DNA from: Nocardia carnea
Lineage (GTDB): Bacteria; Actinomycetota; Actinomycetes; Mycobacteriales; Mycobacteriaceae
NCBI RefSeq assembly: GCF_029868325.1
Contig: NZ_JARWNW010000085.1
Span: forward strand, 1-64,000
DNA length: 64,000 nucleotides
Direction of reading: 5' to 3'
Shown here: positions 12,047 to 21,306 of the stretch, piece after piece
Layout of the letters: every line of letters begins with the position of its first letter
How positions within the stretch are numbered: position 1 is the stretch's first letter
The notes under the pieces: model-generated
The model's input: the letters and a program-made list of their open reading frames with translations, nothing else
Databases searched by the model: none
What the model was told of the DNA's origin: nothing
Program-made: the position numbers and the translations under genes

Positions 12047-12958
12047 TCAGGCTTTCCCGTCGTTCGTCTCCGCGGCGGTGGTCGCCTGCGCTTTCATAGA
12101 TTTGGCGTTCAATCCGCCGAGGGAGTCGGTGCCGACCTCGGCGTTGTGGGCATGCGCGAAATGGTGCAGGCCGAAGACCGAATCCATTCCGGCCCGCATA
12201 CCCATGAGGTCCTCGGACTGGTTGACCGCCTTCTTCGTCAACGCCAGTCCGAACTGCGGCATCGCCGAGATCTTCTCGGCCATTGCCATGGTTTCCGATT
12301 CCAGTTCGGCCCGGGGCACCACCCGGTTGACCATGCCCCATTCCTTGGCCTGCGCGGCGTCGAATCGATCACCGGTGTACAGGAATTCCTTGGCGGCGCG
12401 CGGTCCCATCACCCACGGGTGCGCGAAATATTCGACACCCGGAATGCCCATACGCACGACCGGATCGGAGAAGAACGCATCGTCGGAGGCGATGATCAGA
12501 TCGCAGACCCAGGCCAGCATGAGGCCGCCCGCGATACAGGCGCCCTGCACCATGGCGATGGTCGGTTTGGGGATCTCCCGCCAGCGGCGGCACATCCCCA
12601 GGTACACCTCCATCTCCCGGGCGAAGCGCTGATCGCCGCCGGGGCGGTCCACATGGTCCCACCAGAGCGCGGCCTTGTTCTGGTACTTCACGTGATGGTC
12701 GCGACCCGGTGTGCCCAGATCGTGGCCGGCGCTGAAATGTTTCCCGTTCCCGGCCAGCACGATGACCTTGACCTCGGGATCTTCCACCGCACGCTCGAAC
12801 GCGGCGTCGATCGCGTAGGTCATCACGGAGTTCTGCGCGTTGCGGTAGTCCGGCCGGTTCAAGGTGACCACCGCGACGGCGCCACGGCGCTCATAGGTCA
12901 CCACATCGGGTTCGTAGGGAATGCTCCCGTTCCCGGTCGGGGATATGTTCTCCGACAT
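12047..12958 (-). CDS. Enoyl-CoA hydratase/isomerase family protein in the fadD3 operon
   Basis: Crotonase-fold protein of 303 residues. Oxyanion-hole segments are HFSAGHDLG near residue 75 and GACIAGGLMLAW near residue 140; acidic residues after the second one are D and E in SDPVVRMGIPGVEYF. It has a long insert around residues 85-115 (HHVKYQNKAALWWDHVDRP) and a C-terminal extension compared with typical 260-residue hydratases. The start shares one base with the fadD3 stop codon, so it is firmly in the operon. From memory M. tuberculosis lacks a hydratase between fadD3 and fadE31, so this looks like a Nocardia/Rhodococcus-type extra step in C/D-ring catabolism. Substrate unknown. Confidence 0.88.
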   Translation of the reverse strand: MSENISPTGNGSIPYEPDVVTYERRGAVAVVTLNRPDYRNAQNSVMTYAIDAAFERAVEDPEVKVIVLAGNGKHFSAGHDLGTPGRDHHVKYQNKAALWWDHVDRPGGDQRFAREMEVYLGMCRRWREIPKPTIAMVQGACIAGGLMLAWVCDLIIASDDAFFSDPVVRMGIPGVEYFAHPWVMGPRAAKEFLYTGDRFDAAQAKEWGMVNRVVPRAELESETMAMAEKISAMPQFGLALTKKAVNQSEDLMGMRAGMDSVFGLHHFAHAHNAEVGTDSLGGLNAKSMKAQATTAAETNDGKA

Positions 12959-14538
12959 TACGAATTCTCCTCACGTAACTGACGTTTGAGCACCTTGCCG
13001 CTGGCGTTGTAGGGCAGTTCGTCGCGGAATTCGACGAACCGCGGCACCTTGAAATTGGCCAGCACCTTGGTGGCGTAGGAGAACACCTGGTCCTCCGTGA
13101 GCGTCGCGCCCGGTGTGCGGACGATATAGGCCTTGCCCACCTCACCCATCCGGTGATCGGGCACCCCGATCACCGCGGAGGTGGCGACACCGTCGAGTTT
13201 GGCGAGGGCCTGCTCTATTTCGGCGGGATACACATTGAATCCGCCGCTGAGGTACATATCCTTGAGCCGGTCGGTGATCTTCAGGTATCCGCGTTCGTCG
13301 ACCACGCCGATATCGCCGGTGTGCAGCCATCCGTCGGCGTCGATGGTGTTGGCGGTGGATTCCGGATCGTCGAGGTACCCGAGCATCACGTTGGGTCCGC
13401 GCAGCAGGATTTCCCCGGCGTCGCCCAGCTTCAGTTCGAATCCGGCGATGGGCCGGCCGCTGGTCCCGGAAATGGTTTCGGCATCGTCGTCGACCCGGCA
13501 CATGGTGCCGAAACCGGACGATTCGGAGAGCCCGTAGGCGGTGAGAACCACATCGAAATCGAGTTCCGCGCGCATCCGCTCGACCAGCGCGACCGGTACC
13601 TGCGCCGCACCGGTGACCGCCACCCGCAAACCGCTCAGATCGAATTCGCCGCGGTCCGGGAAATCGAGAATGGTCTGGTAGATCGTGGGCGGGCCGGGCA
13701 GAACGGTGATCTTCTCCTGATCGATCAGGCGCATGGTGGTCGGCACATCGAAGACGATCTGCGGCACGATGGTGGCGCCGGTCAGCAGGCAGGTGATGAT
13801 CCCGGCCTTGTAGCCGAAGCTGTGGAAGAACGGGTTGACGATCAGGTAGTTGTCGGCGCTGTTCAGGGTGGCGCATTCGGCCCATGCGCGGGCCGTCGAC
13901 AGGGTCTGCCGGTGCGCGATCAGAACGCCCTTGCTGCGACCGGTGGTGCCGGAGGTGAACAGGATGTCGGACAGATTCTCGGCGCCGATCGATTCCCCGC
14001 GTTCGATCACCTGCTCCCGGCTCACCGCCGCGGCGGTTTCGGGCAGGTCGGACCAGTTCAGCGCGCCCTCGATCCGGTCCTGCGGACCTTCGACGGGCAG
14101 CACCACGACCGTGTCGATCTGCAGGTCGGGCGCGGCCGCGCGCAGTTCGGCGAGGCGATCGCGTTTCAGGAACGTGCCGGCGATGAACAGTGCCTTGGCG
14201 TCCACCCGGCGCAGCACGTCGACGACCTCGTCGGCCACGTAACGGGTATTGAGCGGAATCAGCGTCGCACCCGCGTAGTGCGCGCCGAGTGCGGCGACGA
14301 CCCAGTGCCAGGTGTTGGGCGACCAGATCGCCACGCGGTCACCGACCTGGATTCCGCGGGCGAGCAGGGCGCGGGCCACGTCCTGGACCTCGGTGAGTAG
14401 TTGGGTCCAGTCGAGCCGGACGGGTCCGTCGGCCAGTGCGGGCGCCGAACCGAAGGTCTGGGCGGCGGCGTGCAGTGCCGCGGGGATGGTCTGTGCCACC
14501 GGCGGGGTTTGCGCAGGGGTTGTCACGGGTGTCCTCAT
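12958..14538 (-). CDS. fadD3: FadD3, HIP-CoA ligase
   Basis: AMP-forming acyl-CoA synthetase of 526 residues. FadD3 activates HIP, the C/D-ring propionate left after ring A/B degradation, and so starts C/D-ring catabolism; HIP-CoA is the KstR2 inducer. The P-loop is FTSGTTGRSKG near residue 195, the adenylation core is YGLSESSGFGTM and GWLHTGDIG, and the C-terminal catalytic lysine region is LPYNASGKVLKRQLR. The ATG was chosen; a GTG four codons later is possible. It leads the minus-strand operon, divergent from fadE30 with a KstR2-type box between. Confidence 0.94.
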   Translation of the reverse strand: MRTPVTTPAQTPPVAQTIPAALHAAAQTFGSAPALADGPVRLDWTQLLTEVQDVARALLARGIQVGDRVAIWSPNTWHWVVAALGAHYAGATLIPLNTRYVADEVVDVLRRVDAKALFIAGTFLKRDRLAELRAAAPDLQIDTVVVLPVEGPQDRIEGALNWSDLPETAAAVSREQVIERGESIGAENLSDILFTSGTTGRSKGVLIAHRQTLSTARAWAECATLNSADNYLIVNPFFHSFGYKAGIITCLLTGATIVPQIVFDVPTTMRLIDQEKITVLPGPPTIYQTILDFPDRGEFDLSGLRVAVTGAAQVPVALVERMRAELDFDVVLTAYGLSESSGFGTMCRVDDDAETISGTSGRPIAGFELKLGDAGEILLRGPNVMLGYLDDPESTANTIDADGWLHTGDIGVVDERGYLKITDRLKDMYLSGGFNVYPAEIEQALAKLDGVATSAVIGVPDHRMGEVGKAYIVRTPGATLTEDQVFSYATKVLANFKVPRFVEFRDELPYNASGKVLKRQLREENS

Positions 14539-14586
14539 GGTCGTGCGGCCGTGTGCGGTGCGCGCGGTCTCGAACGGAGTCTACAA

Positions 14587-14600
14587 AGCAAGTGCTTGGT
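14587..14600. promoter_or_regulatory. KstR2-type operator between fadD3 and fadE30
   Basis: AGCAAGTGCTTGGT matches the published KstR2 consensus AnCAAGnnCTTGnT exactly. It is followed by TAGGTT, a plausible -10 for fadE30, eleven bases before the GTG start. It probably controls both divergent operons. Confidence 0.82.
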
Positions 14601-14616
14601 AGGTTATCCTACCGGC

Positions 14617-15879
14617 GTGGGTGCTATCCAGACCTCAGAATCCGGTACCGGTCGCGACGGCGGGCGGCAAACGGCCGAATCGGCCGCTGCGCCGCGTGAA
14701 GCTGTCGAGCGAACCAGCGTGGCCGCGCTGAGCGACAGCGAGTTCGCCGCGCAGGTACGCGGCTGGCTCGACGAAAAACTCGACGGCGAATTCCGGGAGT
14801 TGCGCGGCCTCGGCGGACCCGGCCGCGAGCACGAGGCATTCGACGAACGCCTGGAATGGGACCGCGCCCTGGCCGCCGCGGGCTGGACCTGTCTCGGCTG
14901 GCCGGTCGAATACGGCGGCCGGGCGGCGAGCGTAGGTCAGCAGATCATCTTCCACGAGGAGTACGCCAAGGCGAACGCGCCGGCCCGCGTCTCACACGTG
15001 GGTGAGGAACTGCTCGGCCCGACGCTGCTGGCCTTCGGTACCGACGCCCAGCGCGACCGGTTCCTGCCGGGTATCCGCACCGTCACCGAACTGTGGTGCC
15101 AGGGCTACTCCGAACCCGGCGCCGGATCCGATCTGGCCGCGGTATCCACCTCGGCCCGCCTCGACGGTGATCACTGGTCGATCAACGGCCAGAAGATCTG
15201 GACCTCGCTGGCCCATGTGGCCGACTGGTGCTTCGCGGTCTGCCGCACCGAACCCGGCTCGAAACGCCACAAAGGGCTGTCCTACCTGCTGGTTCCGATG
15301 AACCAGCCGGGTATCGAGGTCCGGCCCATCGTGCAGCTCACCGGGACCTCCGAGTTCAACGAGGTGTTCTTCGACGACGCCCGCACCGAGGCAGATCTGG
15401 TGGTCGGCGACCCCGGCGACGGCTGGCGCGTCGCCATGGGCACACTCAATGTCGAACGCGGTATCTCCACCCTCGGGCAGCAGATCCGCTTCGCCCGCGA
15501 ACTCGCGGCCATCGAGGAACTGGCCCGCGAATCGGGCGCCCTCGACGATCCGCTGCTCGCGGAACAGGTCGATCGCGCCTGGGTCGGCCTGCGTGTGCTG
15601 CGTGCGCACGCCATGCGCACGATGGCCGAAACCGCCGACGACGGGGGACAGGCCTCGGTCGGCAAACTGCTCTGGGCGAATTGGCATCGCGGTCTCGGCG
15701 AACTCGCCATGGCGGTGCGCGGCGCGGCCGGCCTGGTCGCCGCCGACGGTGATCTCGACGAATGGCAGCGGCTGTATCTGTTCACCCGCGCCGATACGAT
15801 CTACGGAGGTTCGAACGAAGTGCAGCGCAACATCATTTCCGAGCGTGTGCTCGGCCTGCCCCGCGAGGCCCGGCAGTGA
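14617..15879 (+). CDS. fadE30: FadE30, HIP-CoA side-chain acyl-CoA dehydrogenase
   Basis: Acyl-CoA dehydrogenase of 420 residues that in the KstR2 pathway desaturates the propionyl side chain of a HIP-CoA derivative. FAD-binding segment YSEPGAGSDLAAV near residue 165, INGQKIWTSL after it, and C-terminal YGGSNEVQRNIISERVLGLPR. The GTG start was chosen because the frame extends upstream through the KstR2 box and the fadD3 promoter, where translation is unlikely. The first 35 residues (TSESGTGRDGGRQ and following) are low complexity, so a later start is possible. The GTG is close to the presumed -10, suggesting a leaderless mRNA. The stop overlaps the start of ipdF (GTGA). Confidence 0.9.
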   Translation: MGAIQTSESGTGRDGGRQTAESAAAPREAVERTSVAALSDSEFAAQVRGWLDEKLDGEFRELRGLGGPGREHEAFDERLEWDRALAAAGWTCLGWPVEYGGRAASVGQQIIFHEEYAKANAPARVSHVGEELLGPTLLAFGTDAQRDRFLPGIRTVTELWCQGYSEPGAGSDLAAVSTSARLDGDHWSINGQKIWTSLAHVADWCFAVCRTEPGSKRHKGLSYLLVPMNQPGIEVRPIVQLTGTSEFNEVFFDDARTEADLVVGDPGDGWRVAMGTLNVERGISTLGQQIRFARELAAIEELARESGALDDPLLAEQVDRAWVGLRVLRAHAMRTMAETADDGGQASVGKLLWANWHRGLGELAMAVRGAAGLVAADGDLDEWQRLYLFTRADTIYGGSNEVQRNIISERVLGLPREARQ

Positions 15880-16673
15880 GCGGGCCGCTGTCGGTGGCGC
15901 CGGCGCAGACCCCCGGCCACGGACTGCTCACCGGCCGCCGCGCCGTGGTGACCGCGGCCGCCGGGACCGGAATCGGCTCCGCCACCGCCCGCCGGCTGCT
16001 CAGCGAGGGCGCGGACGTGGTGGTCTCCGACTGGCACGAACGGCGTCTGGAAGCAACCCGCGCGGAGCTGTCCGAGGAGTTCGCCGATCGCAAGGTGCAC
16101 GCGATCGTCTGTGATGTGACCAGCACCACGCAGGTCGACGAACTCGTCCGGGGCGCCGCCGCGGCGCTGGGCGGGGTCGAGATCTTCGTCAACAATGCGG
16201 GCCTGGGCGGCGAGACGCCGGTGGCCGATATGACCGACGAGCAGTGGGACAAGGTCCTCGATATCACCCTCAACGGCACCTTTCGCTGCACCCGCGCCGC
16301 GCTCAACTACTTCCGGGACGCGAAGCACGGTGGGGTGATCGTCAACAACGCGAGTGTGCTGGGCTGGCGCGCACAGTACGGCCAGGCGCACTATGCCGCT
16401 GCGAAGGCCGGCGTGATGGCCCTGACCCGGTGCAGTGCGGTGGAGGCCGCCGAATTCGGGGTCCGGATCAATGCGGTGGCGCCGAGTATCGCCCGGCATG
16501 CGTTTCTCGACAAGGTCAGCTCCAGCGATCTGCTGGACAGCCTGTCCGAGCGCGAAGCCTTCGGCCGTGCGGCCGAACCGTGGGAGGTGGCCGCGACCAT
16601 CGCCATGCTGGCCAGCGATTACACCACCTACCTGACCGGTGAGGTGGTCTCGGTCAGCAGCCAGCGCGCGTGA
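15876..16673 (+). CDS. ipdF: IpdF, 5-OH-HIC-CoA dehydrogenase-like SDR
   Basis: Short-chain dehydrogenase of 265 residues, likely oxidising the ring hydroxyl of 5-OH-HIC-CoA in C/D-ring catabolism. The nucleotide-binding glycine motif is TAAAGTGIGSA, a TGxxxGxG variant near residue 26. NNAG is near residue 107, catalytic Ser is in NNASVLGW, and Tyr/Lys is in YAAAKAG. The GTG overlapping the fadE30 stop was chosen. A GC hairpin follows the gene. Assignment rests on the SDR fold plus the position fadE30-ipdF-kstR2-fadA6, which matches the known regulon. Confidence 0.88.
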   Translation: MSGPLSVAPAQTPGHGLLTGRRAVVTAAAGTGIGSATARRLLSEGADVVVSDWHERRLEATRAELSEEFADRKVHAIVCDVTSTTQVDELVRGAAAALGGVEIFVNNAGLGGETPVADMTDEQWDKVLDITLNGTFRCTRAALNYFRDAKHGGVIVNNASVLGWRAQYGQAHYAAAKAGVMALTRCSAVEAAEFGVRINAVAPSIARHAFLDKVSSSDLLDSLSEREAFGRAAEPWEVAATIAMLASDYTTYLTGEVVSVSSQRA

Positions 16674-16679
16674 CACGTG

Positions 16680-16712
16680 GGCCGGCCGGGACGTGTGCGT
16701 CACCGGCCGGCC
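16680..16712. terminator. GC hairpin between ipdF and the Ddn-like gene
   Basis: Ten-bp perfect arms (GGCCGGCCGG and CCGGCCGGCC) enclose a 13-base loop just after ipdF. No T-run follows on either strand. It lies between convergent genes and could end transcription from both sides. Confidence 0.5.
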
Positions 16713-16797
16713 TGACCGAGCCGATGGCCCTATGGCTTGTGCCCGCCGGCGCACGTGACCCTGGATCCGGCGCCGCACGGAGTTCGCAACCGGCTGT

Positions 16798-17304
16798 TCA
16801 GGCGCGGGTCAGCGCGAAGACCCGCAGGTCTCGGCTCGTCCGTTCGCGGTAGGCGGCATAAGCGCCGGTCAGTTCGACGAAACGTGGGAATATCTCTTCT
16901 TTCGCCGCGCCTTCGATGGGTGTGGCGGTAATCGGGATCTGTTCACCCGCGACGGCCACGGTCGCGGCCGGCTCGGCCAGCAGGTTGCCGGTCCAGGCCG
17001 GATGGTGGGCTTGCCCGAAATTGCTGCCGACGACGTACAGCGTGTCACCGTCGTGGACGTAGAGCAGCGGCTGGGTCCGGGGTAACCGCGATTTGCGGCC
17101 CGTCGTGGTGAGCAGCAGTACCGGGGCCCCGACCGGGCCCAGTACCGTGTACTTCGCGCCGGTGCGTTCCAGCACCCGGCGATCCAGCGGCGTGAGCTTG
17201 CGAATCACCCAGGAACCGGCGGTCGTGGCGGCGAACCTGCCTGCCACCCGGGACAGGGCGCTGTCCGGTGATCCCCACTGCCACTGCGGAAACGGCTGTG
17301 TCAT
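16798..17304 (-). CDS. F420-dependent nitroreductase/quinone reductase family protein (Ddn-like)
   Basis: Protein of 168 residues of the deazaflavin-dependent nitroreductase family, small split-barrel proteins that use reduced F420. Family segments are GAPVLLLTTTGRKSRLPRTQPLLY in the core (G near residue 54), VVGSNFGQAHHPAWTGNLLA and the C-terminal FPRFVELTGAYAAYRERT. No signal peptide, but the amphipathic N-terminus (WVIRKLTPLDRRVL) resembles membrane-associated Ddn proteins. It sits antisense between ipdF and kstR2. M. tuberculosis ddn (Rv3547) also borders the KstR2 cluster, so the link to steroid genes may be old. Physiological substrate unknown, perhaps a quinone or steroid. Confidence 0.9.
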   Translation of the reverse strand: MTQPFPQWQWGSPDSALSRVAGRFAATTAGSWVIRKLTPLDRRVLERTGAKYTVLGPVGAPVLLLTTTGRKSRLPRTQPLLYVHDGDTLYVVGSNFGQAHHPAWTGNLLAEPAATVAVAGEQIPITATPIEGAAKEEIFPRFVELTGAYAAYRERTSRDLRVFALTRA

Positions 17305-17482
17305 GGGTGGAATGTACCCGGCGCCGTATCGATGGAACCGGTTCGCGGATTTGTGCGTCCAATCAGATCGGAAAACAGTGCGGCAGTGCTGTTCCGTGCT
17401 GCGGGCCCGGTGGGTCCGGCTCCGATATGTGAGGGGGGAGCCGGAAACGCCGGGCCCGATTCGTTTGTCCACTACCATGGAC

Positions 17483-17499
17483 CCAAGCAAATGCTTGGT
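17483..17499. promoter_or_regulatory. KstR2-type operator before kstR2
   Basis: CCAAGCA and TGCTTGG form seven-bp inverted arms around AA. Against AnCAAGnnCTTGnT the core AGCAAATGCTTGGT has one mismatch in the left half. TATTAT follows, six bases before the GTG of kstR2. Indicates autoregulation. Confidence 0.78.
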
Positions 17500-17513
17500 T
17501 GTATTATGGCCGG

Positions 17514-18125
17514 GTGACCGCACCCGACCCCACCAAATCGGCCCGGCGAACCGAACTCCTCGACTTGGCGGCCGACCTGTTCGCCGAACGGGGCGTGCGC
17601 GCGACCACGGTGCGAGATATCGCCGACGCCGCCGGGATCCTCTCCGGCAGCCTCTATCATCATTTCTCCTCGAAAGAGGGGATGGTAGACGAGATCCTGC
17701 GCGGATTTCTCGACGAACTGTTCGGCCGCTACCGCGAAATCGCCGAGGCGGGCCTGAGCTGCCGCGCCACCCTGGAAGCGCTGGTGCTGGCCTCCTACGA
17801 GGCGATCGATCGCTCGCATGCCGCGGTCGCCATCTACCAGTCCGAGGCCAAACGGCTGCAGACCTCCGAACGCTTCGCCTATATCGACGAATACAACCGC
17901 GAATTCCGGGAACTGTGGCGGCGCGTGCTCACCAGCGGTGTCGCCGACGGCAGTTTCCGTCCCGAACTCGACGTCGATCTGGCCTACCGCTTCCTGCGCG
18001 ACACCGTCTGGGTGGCGGTCCGCTGGTACCAGCCGGGCGGCGGATCGGTCACTGTCGAAACCCTCGCCAAGCAGTACCTCACCATTGTGCTCGACGGGCT
18101 CACCGTGCCGGGCCATACCGATTAG
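17514..18125 (+). CDS. kstR2: KstR2, TetR-family repressor of HIP (C/D-ring) catabolism
   Basis: TetR-family regulator of 203 residues, responding to HIP-CoA in the characterised orthologue. The HTH is at residues 15-58 with ERGVRATTVRDIADAAGILSGSLYHHF split as AERGVRATTVRDIA and GILSGSLYHHFSSKE, close to the M. tuberculosis KstR2 as I recall it. The ligand domain includes DLAYRFLRDTVWVAVRWYQPGG, also KstR2-like. The start is GTG; TATTAT six bases upstream suggests a leaderless message with the operator in the promoter. It is followed after 10 bases by fadA6. Confidence 0.94.
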   Translation: MTAPDPTKSARRTELLDLAADLFAERGVRATTVRDIADAAGILSGSLYHHFSSKEGMVDEILRGFLDELFGRYREIAEAGLSCRATLEALVLASYEAIDRSHAAVAIYQSEAKRLQTSERFAYIDEYNREFRELWRRVLTSGVADGSFRPELDVDLAYRFLRDTVWVAVRWYQPGGGSVTVETLAKQYLTIVLDGLTVPGHTD

Positions 18126-18135
18126 GAGAAAACCT

Positions 18136-19320
<1,185 letters not shown>

Positions 19321-19371
19321 CAATTCCCGGTTCGGGCGATGATCACCGCCCGTCGACTGTGGCTTCTCTCG

Positions 19372-19413
19372 GCCCCCGGGCTACTGGCTCTTTGCCGGTG
19401 GCCCGGGGGCTTT
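19372..19413 (+). terminator. Terminator after fadA6
   Basis: Nine-bp arms GCCCCCGGG and CCCGGGGGC enclose a 21-base loop, followed by TTTGCGTTT. It ends the kstR2-fadA6 unit and isolates it from the MarR-MFS operon. Confidence 0.6.
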
Positions 19414-19480
19414 GCGTTTCGCGGAAATCGCGCACCCTGCTTGTGGCGGGGCTCGCAGCGGCCGGGGCTGGAAATAGATA

Positions 19481-19495
19481 GTTAGCCTATGTAAC
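19481..19495. promoter_or_regulatory. Putative MarR operator
   Basis: GTTA and TAAC arms seven bases apart lie in an AT-rich stretch (ATAGTTAGCCTATGTAACAA) ten bases before the GTG of the MarR gene. Its place over the promoter fits autoregulation. Weak evidence. Confidence 0.4.
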
Positions 19496-19504
19496 AATAT
19501 TGGA

Positions 19505-19975
19505 GTGCAGCCGTACCCGGGGTCCGAGAAGGACGACAGCGTCGTCGACCTGATCGTCACCGCGGGACGGCTCACGCGATCGGTCGGCGAGATCAGCGCC
19601 GACGATCTACCCCGCGCCACAGTGCGCGCCCTGGCGGTACTCGACCATCACGGTGCGCTGCGGGTCGGCGATTTCGCCCGGATCGATCGCTCGTCACAAC
19701 CCAGCGCGACCGCGTTGATCGGCCGGCTGGTGTCGCAGGGCTATGCCTCGCGGCGCCGCGACCCCGGCGATTCCCGCGGCGTACTCGTAGAACTGACCCC
19801 CGCCGGGCGCGCCCGGCTCACCGCCTTCCGGTCGGCCATGCGTAACGCACTGAGCCATCGGCTCGCCGGATTCGACCCCGAACGATTGCTCCGCATGGCG
19901 GACGATCTGCACGACCTGCTGGCGGCGATCGAGACCACAGCCGAACAGGATTCGCTACCGAGGACACCTTTATGA
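19505..19975 (+). CDS. MarR-family transcriptional regulator
   Basis: Winged-helix MarR regulator of 156 residues. The HTH lies around ALAVLDHHGALRVGDFARIDRSSQPSATALIGRLVSQGYASRRRDP (roughly residues 43-88), followed by the wing DSRGVLVELTPAGRARL. The GTG was taken as start because no in-frame ATG lies at the right place. Its stop overlaps the MFS transporter start by four bases (ATGA), so it probably represses that exporter and its ligand may be the exported compound. Confidence 0.9.
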   Translation: MQPYPGSEKDDSVVDLIVTAGRLTRSVGEISADDLPRATVRALAVLDHHGALRVGDFARIDRSSQPSATALIGRLVSQGYASRRRDPGDSRGVLVELTPAGRARLTAFRSAMRNALSHRLAGFDPERLLRMADDLHDLLAAIETTAEQDSLPRTPL

Positions 19976-21213
19976 GCACAACGACCAGTGCGGCCACCGC
20001 ACCGTCCGATTCCATGTCGAAACAGCCGAAAGCGGTCTGGGCCGTCGCCTTCGCCAGCGTTATCGCGTTCATGGGCATCGGCCTGGTCGATCCGATTCTC
20101 AAACCCATCGGCGAGCAGCTCAACGCCTCCCCATCGCAGGTATCGCTGCTGTTCACCAGCTATATGTTGGTCACCGGCGTCGCGATGCTCATCACCGGCG
20201 TGATCTCCAGCCGCTTCGGTGCGAAGAAAACCCTGCTGGCCGGCCTGGCCCTGATCATCGTCTTCGCTGCCGCGGCCGGACTGTCGAATACGGTCGGGCA
20301 GATCGTCGGCTTCCGGGCCGGCTGGGGGCTGGGCAACGCCCTGTTCATCGCCACCGCGCTCGCCACCATCGTCGGCTCCGCCACCGGTGGGGTCGCGCGG
20401 GCCATCATCCTGTACGAGGCCGCACTCGGAATCGGTATCGCCACCGGACCGCTGGTGGGTGGCCTGCTGGGCGGGATCAGCTGGCGTGGGCCCTTCTTCG
20501 GGGTCTCGGTGCTGATGGCGATCGCACTGGTCGCCATTGTCGTGCTGCTGCCCGAAGGACCGAAGGCCGCGAAACCCACCTCGCTGGCCGCGCCCTTCAA
20601 AGCCCTGCGCCATCGTGGGCTGCTGGTCGTGAGCATCACCGCACTGCTGTACAACTTCGGTTTCTTCACCCTGCTCGCCTACACCCCGTTCCCGCTGGAT
20701 ATGGGCACCTACGCCATCGGCTTCATTTTCTGCGGCTGGGGCATCCTGCTCGCGATCTCCTCGGTGTTCATCGCCCCCAAACTGCAGGCCCGGTTCGGCA
20801 CCCTGCCGATGATCGCGCTCGCCGTCGGCCTGTTCGCCGCCGACCTGGCCGTGATGGCACTGTTCGCCGAGCACAAGCCGGTGCTGATCGTCGGTGTGGT
20901 GATCGCGGGACTGTTCCTGGGTGTGAACAACACGCTGATCACCGAGGCCGTCATGATCTCGGCGCCGGTGGAACGTTCCACCGCGTCCGCGGCCTACAGT
21001 TTCGTCCGGTTCGCCGGCGGCGCCGCCGCGCCGTGGCTGGCCGGCAAACTCGGCGAAACCAGCATCTCCCTGCCGTTCTGGGTCGGCGCCGCCTGTACCG
21101 CTGTGGGCGTGGTGGTCCTGCTGGCCGGCCGGAAAGCCCTCGCCCATATCGACGACCACGACCCCGCCCCGCACAGCGTGGAGGAAGCGCAGGCGGTGAC
21201 GGTCGGAGACTGA
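19972..21213 (+). CDS. MFS transporter, DHA1-type drug exporter
   Basis: Inner-membrane major facilitator protein of 413 residues with about twelve hydrophobic segments. Typical features are the first helix AVAFASVIAFMGIGLVDPIL, the loop 2-3 motif GVISSRFGAKKTLLAG (motif A-like GxxxxRxGxkk) and GIATGPLVGGLLGG in helix 5 (motif C of antiporters, GxxxGPxxGG). Most likely a proton-coupled exporter of drugs or metabolites controlled by the adjacent MarR protein. Substrate unknown. Confidence 0.92.
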   Translation: MSTTTSAATAPSDSMSKQPKAVWAVAFASVIAFMGIGLVDPILKPIGEQLNASPSQVSLLFTSYMLVTGVAMLITGVISSRFGAKKTLLAGLALIIVFAAAAGLSNTVGQIVGFRAGWGLGNALFIATALATIVGSATGGVARAIILYEAALGIGIATGPLVGGLLGGISWRGPFFGVSVLMAIALVAIVVLLPEGPKAAKPTSLAAPFKALRHRGLLVVSITALLYNFGFFTLLAYTPFPLDMGTYAIGFIFCGWGILLAISSVFIAPKLQARFGTLPMIALAVGLFAADLAVMALFAEHKPVLIVGVVIAGLFLGVNNTLITEAVMISAPVERSTASAAYSFVRFAGGAAAPWLAGKLGETSISLPFWVGAACTAVGVVVLLAGRKALAHIDDHDPAPHSVEEAQAVTVGD

Positions 21214-21232
21214 CCTCCACAAGAGGTCCGGC

Positions 21233-21266
21233 GCAGGCCCCGCCCATCGGCGGGGCCTGCCTTTTT
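21233..21266 (+). terminator. Rho-independent terminator after the MFS gene
   Basis: Twelve-bp perfect arms GCAGGCCCCGCC and GGCGGGGCCTGC around CATC, followed by CTTTTT. A textbook intrinsic terminator. Confidence 0.9.
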
Positions 21267-21306
21267 GTGCCCTGGCCACGCTGTGCGCGGCGTAGGCTCG
21301 AGAGGT

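Noticed and set aside
10961..12982. 673-codon plus-strand frame opposite fadE31 and the enoyl-CoA hydratase
   Set aside because: Mirror of two clear enzymes; no domain of its own.
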